Below, in pieces: positions 19,487 through 22,426 of a stretch of DNA of 22,426 nt. The translations under genes were made by a program, and so were the position numbers. The DNA is from Elysia marginata (Eukaryota; Mollusca; Gastropoda; Plakobranchidae). Under the pieces are notes generated by a model. That model was not told where the DNA came from and made no database searches. It saw nothing but the letters and a program-made list of their open reading frames with translations. Every line of letters starts with the position of its first letter. Position 1 is the stretch's first letter. The stretch spans positions 38,283 through 60,708 of the forward strand of contig BMAT01002751.1 in the NCBI GenBank assembly GCA_019649035.1, given 5' to 3'.

Positions 19487-22214
19487 CTGCAACCAACAGG
19501 GGGATCAGTATGTAAGGTAGAGAGATGTAAAGCACAGGATGCACACAACACAAAACACACCAGCATAGAAACCTGCAGCCCTAGTGCCAACCCTGGGATA
19601 AACTAACTTGCCCATTTGGTAGGTTCTCAAAACACAGGCAAGTCCCGATTATTTGAAAAATTGTTATTTCAAACTTTATATCTGGATCATCAGTTGTATT
19701 TTTATTTTGTAAATTTATACATAATCAGAATTTCAGATACTTTGAAGCTGAATTTTTATTTGATTGGCAAGACTATTTTTTAAAGAACGACTTAGCTAAG
19801 TGAATGGTAACTATCCTAAAACTATGATTTAAAAAAGAAAAAAGAAACAAAATTATCTAGCTACTAAGAAAAGAAATATCGTCAGCAAAATTAGTATTAT
19901 GAAATTTATAGAACACATAGAGAAGCTTTGAAATATTAAGCATTGAATTGCACACTCAATTACTTTAATGTTAAAAAAAAATTGTGCTGCTTAATTTTAA
20001 CTGTTTGAAATTGATTGAAACCCCTTTACTAAACAAAAAGGCTTCTCTTAAGAATATTTTTCCCTGGTTGGCTGATTTGCGAGGAAGGAAAACAGAAAAG
20101 TGAGGGCAGAAGAGATATTGACCTAAGATTAAGAAGTCTACAAGTTTAAGTTGAGCAAAGAGTAAAATATCAGAGAATTCTAAATTAATAAGTTGGTTGT
20201 AAGCATTATTATCTTATAAACTTAGCATGCAAGCGTTTTATAAATGTCTTCTGGAAAGTTTTAAGATCAAAATTGAAATTGAACATATTATTTCACTTCA
20301 CCAATTTGAATAATTACATTTTAAATAGTTGGCCTTTCATCAGGAAAAATTTACCCTGAATTGAGTATTTAAAGTGACTCCTTGAAAATATTTGAAAGAA
20401 AGAAAAAGGTATGATTGACCATATGGTGTTCATTGCTATAATACATCAGTGAAAGAGAACCATAAACCCCTTCGTAAGCCACACAATATAGAACATTTCT
20501 GAACCACTACCCACCGAGATTGCTAACTAAAATGCATGCCAAAAACATCTTAAAGTTTAAGTTCTATTGACACTGATGCTCAACTAACTTTTCTAAACTT
20601 GCCAAGTGCAAAATATATCAATTCTAAAACTTTCATAAGACAAACTTTTCCCCTTGTAGATGGTATAGACAGTTTTTAAGGTGGAATCTGTTACTCTAAA
20701 TATTTCCCTGCTTTTCTTTTTGAGACGTATGTTCTTTCTCAGTTTATTTACAACATGTTTTCAAAATTCCTTAGGCTATATATTTCCATGATATATCTCT
20801 TTGTCAAAAACTATCCTTGCTAACCTCAATGCAGTGCATATAAATAACTACTGTACTAAATTAAATCAAATCATCATTTCTCTAATTGTAAAGTCCTACT
20901 TTGATGACTAGCAAGACTATAAGAAAGATAATATTGTTATATGGGAAAACGAATTTACAAAAAGATGTTGTAAAGGGTAAAAAGCAAGGAAATCTATGAA
21001 AGCATTGGTTGATGTCAATGAGAAAGAGACAAATGTAAAACACCACAACCAAAGAAAGAAAAAATAGACAAAGATAGACTAAGAAAAAATCAGCAAACAG
21101 AATAAAAAAGCTAACAAATGCAAAGACGACAAAATATTCAGTGTGGTAAATCGTTAAGCTTGGTCAGTCAAAAATCTTATTGAAAAAAAAAATCAATGGT
21201 TTAAGAGCTGAGCTGTTACGTTTACACTGTTGATTGACTTGTCACAATTCATATGATGTGACTTGATCAGTTTTCTCATGTAGGAACATTGCATTGATAA
21301 GTGGTTTTTTTTAGATTATAAACTGGTTTTTTATTACAAAAAAAAATCACAAAACTCAAACTTGCCTTTAAAATTTTTCATTTAAAACGATTTTTAAGCC
21401 AAAGTCAGTTGTTACAACAATATAAAAAGCAATTTATAGTAATTGAATTTCTCTGATAAAAAAAAAATGTCACATGAGGCCTATTTATCTGATTGATGAA
21501 AAAGGTAGAATCAATCAAATATAATGTATTCAATCCGTCTTCAGAATCTTCTATTGTAAGAATGATGTGTAGGAATGATAAGTCATTGTCTGTTCTATGA
21601 TCAAATGTGTAAAAAGAATACTGTGTCTTTACAAGAAATTAATTCATGTTTATGCACATATCTAGACAAAAACAAACTTCATGTAAAATTAGGACCCACT
21701 GATTGTCTTTGATTGAACTTGTTACAATAGATAATGTGCATCCAATGGATAATGTGTGTCCACGAACACACTCTAATTTTGTGATTTAGAACCCTTAAGC
21801 CTAGGATTATTTTTGAGATAAGCTCACTGTTCTGTCTACTCTTAGATTTCATTATCACCGACATGTTACTTTAAGTTTTTTTTTGTGTGTGATTCAAAAA
21901 TTGCATTAAACATACGGAAATTGACAAAAGTTTCAAGAATATGCACACAAATATTTTTTTTTTTTAAAATATAGGCCATCTCAAGCTGACTTAAAAGAAG
22001 AAGGGGAATGTTATACAAATGTAAATAAACACCTCAAAAGCAACTGTGATTTGTCCATAATTCTACATTAACACCTGCACAAACCAATTGAAAGCTGTAT
22101 GCCTCAACAAGAAAAAAAAAGCTTTGAACAAAAATATCCTCTACTACATCCCAAATGACTTACCTCAGTGGCACAAAGCGCAGTGCATTTCAAATTACTA
22201 TATATTCTACTTAC
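19487..22214 (-). other. KIF21 intron, AT-rich
   Basis: It runs from the GTAAGT donor to the proximal acceptor. It is AT-rich with many stops in all frames, and I see no further exon. A diverged repeat-like stretch at about 19640-19760 ('gtcccgattatttgaa...') resembles dispersed noncoding repeats. Confidence 0.6.
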
Positions 22215-22426
22215 TTTGAAGCAGTGAAGATGGATGAGGTGTTGGTGGCTATGGCGTTGATGGCTGAGGAGTGGGCTCGAACCTCGCCAAGACTGGCACA
22301 CGTGTCAGCCTGCCAGAGCTTGAGGAAGCCGGCACGGCACCCACTGACCAGAGTATCCGTGCCTGGGATGAAGTCTAGAGCACACACCCAGTCTTTGTGG
22401 GCTGCATTGATGGACTGCAGGGACAA
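22215..22426 (-). CDS. KIF21: KIF21-family kinesin, C-terminal WD40 exon (partial, runs to window edge)
   Basis: The minus-strand frame reads SLQSINAAHKDWVCALDFIP, then TDTLVSGCRAGFLKLW, then HSSAINAIATNTSSIFTAS. This is the end of the C-terminal WD40 propeller of KIF21-type kinesins (KIF21A/KIF21B): the AHKDWVCAL segment, the CRAGFLKLW blade and the SSAINAI...IFTAS start of the last blade are characteristic. KIF21 proteins are plus-end directed kinesin-4 motors that restrain microtubule growth; the motor and coiled-coil parts must lie beyond the right edge. The exon ends with two bases (AA) of a split codon at a perfect GTAAGT donor (22214-22209). Upstream the frame is open to the edge; 'ctgcag' at 22415-22420 could be an acceptor, so the true exon start may be 22414 or outside the window. 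KIF21A versus KIF21B cannot be decided. Confidence is high for the family. Confidence 0.9.

Noticed and set aside
19332..19553. 73-codon minus-strand frame across the proximal KIF21 exon
   Set aside because: It is in a different frame from the one entered by the KIF21 donor and reads through the acceptor; the phase-correct frame is the one that gives the WD40 strand.

Overview
This is eukaryotic, intron-rich, AT-rich genomic DNA, most likely from a mollusc and probably a marine gastropod. The support is the split coding exons with GT/AG junctions, two tRNA-derived SINEs (one ending in the 'gagacgttaaa...caaac' tail familiar from molluscan SINEs), decayed LINE reverse-transcriptase tails, long CT and other microsatellites, and one kinesin gene of metazoan type. 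There are no bacterial operons, rRNA genes or CRISPR arrays. The species cannot be named from this sequence.

The best-supported gene is the 3' end of a KIF21-family kinesin on the minus strand, entering from the right edge. An exon at 22215-22426 encodes the last WD40 blades and ends in the middle of a codon at a consensus GTAAGT donor. Two different downstream exons can each accept this splice in the required phase, and each then supplies the closing 'ND...W' strand of the last blade. The proximal one (19414-19486) ends '...NDAVVRVWSS...stop' and the distal one (17059-17128) ends '...NDCVSLWRYRPE...TGA'. They look like alternative terminal exons. In the distal exon the same frame stays open for 146 more codons past the TGA (16618-17058), giving an acidic, Ser-rich, protein-like tail with a hydrophobic C-terminus. 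This makes stop-codon readthrough, UGA recoding or an unseen splice form worth testing.

Downstream of KIF21, from about 16.6 kb to 9.6 kb, lies a long tract without genes that may be partly 3' UTR. It holds three related 62-63 bp hairpin elements (12404, 16103, 16379), a minisatellite with two unit lengths and a 190-bp higher-order duplication (12903-13467), and a G-rich run on the minus strand.

The left 9.4 kb is dominated by repeats: a decayed open frame of unknown origin (785-1309), a frameshifted LINE tail on the plus strand (about 1800-2460), a possible second LINE 3' end (2641-2930), a SINE on plus (4031-4325), compound CT satellites (5419-5620, 6345-6411 with two undetermined bases), a decayed LINE of a different family on minus (7491-8130) and a SINE on minus (about 9090-9416). 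Embedded in it is a probable first coding exon of another minus-strand gene (3013-3064), encoding a signal peptide and a consensus donor; the rest of that gene is not recognised and probably lies beyond the left edge.
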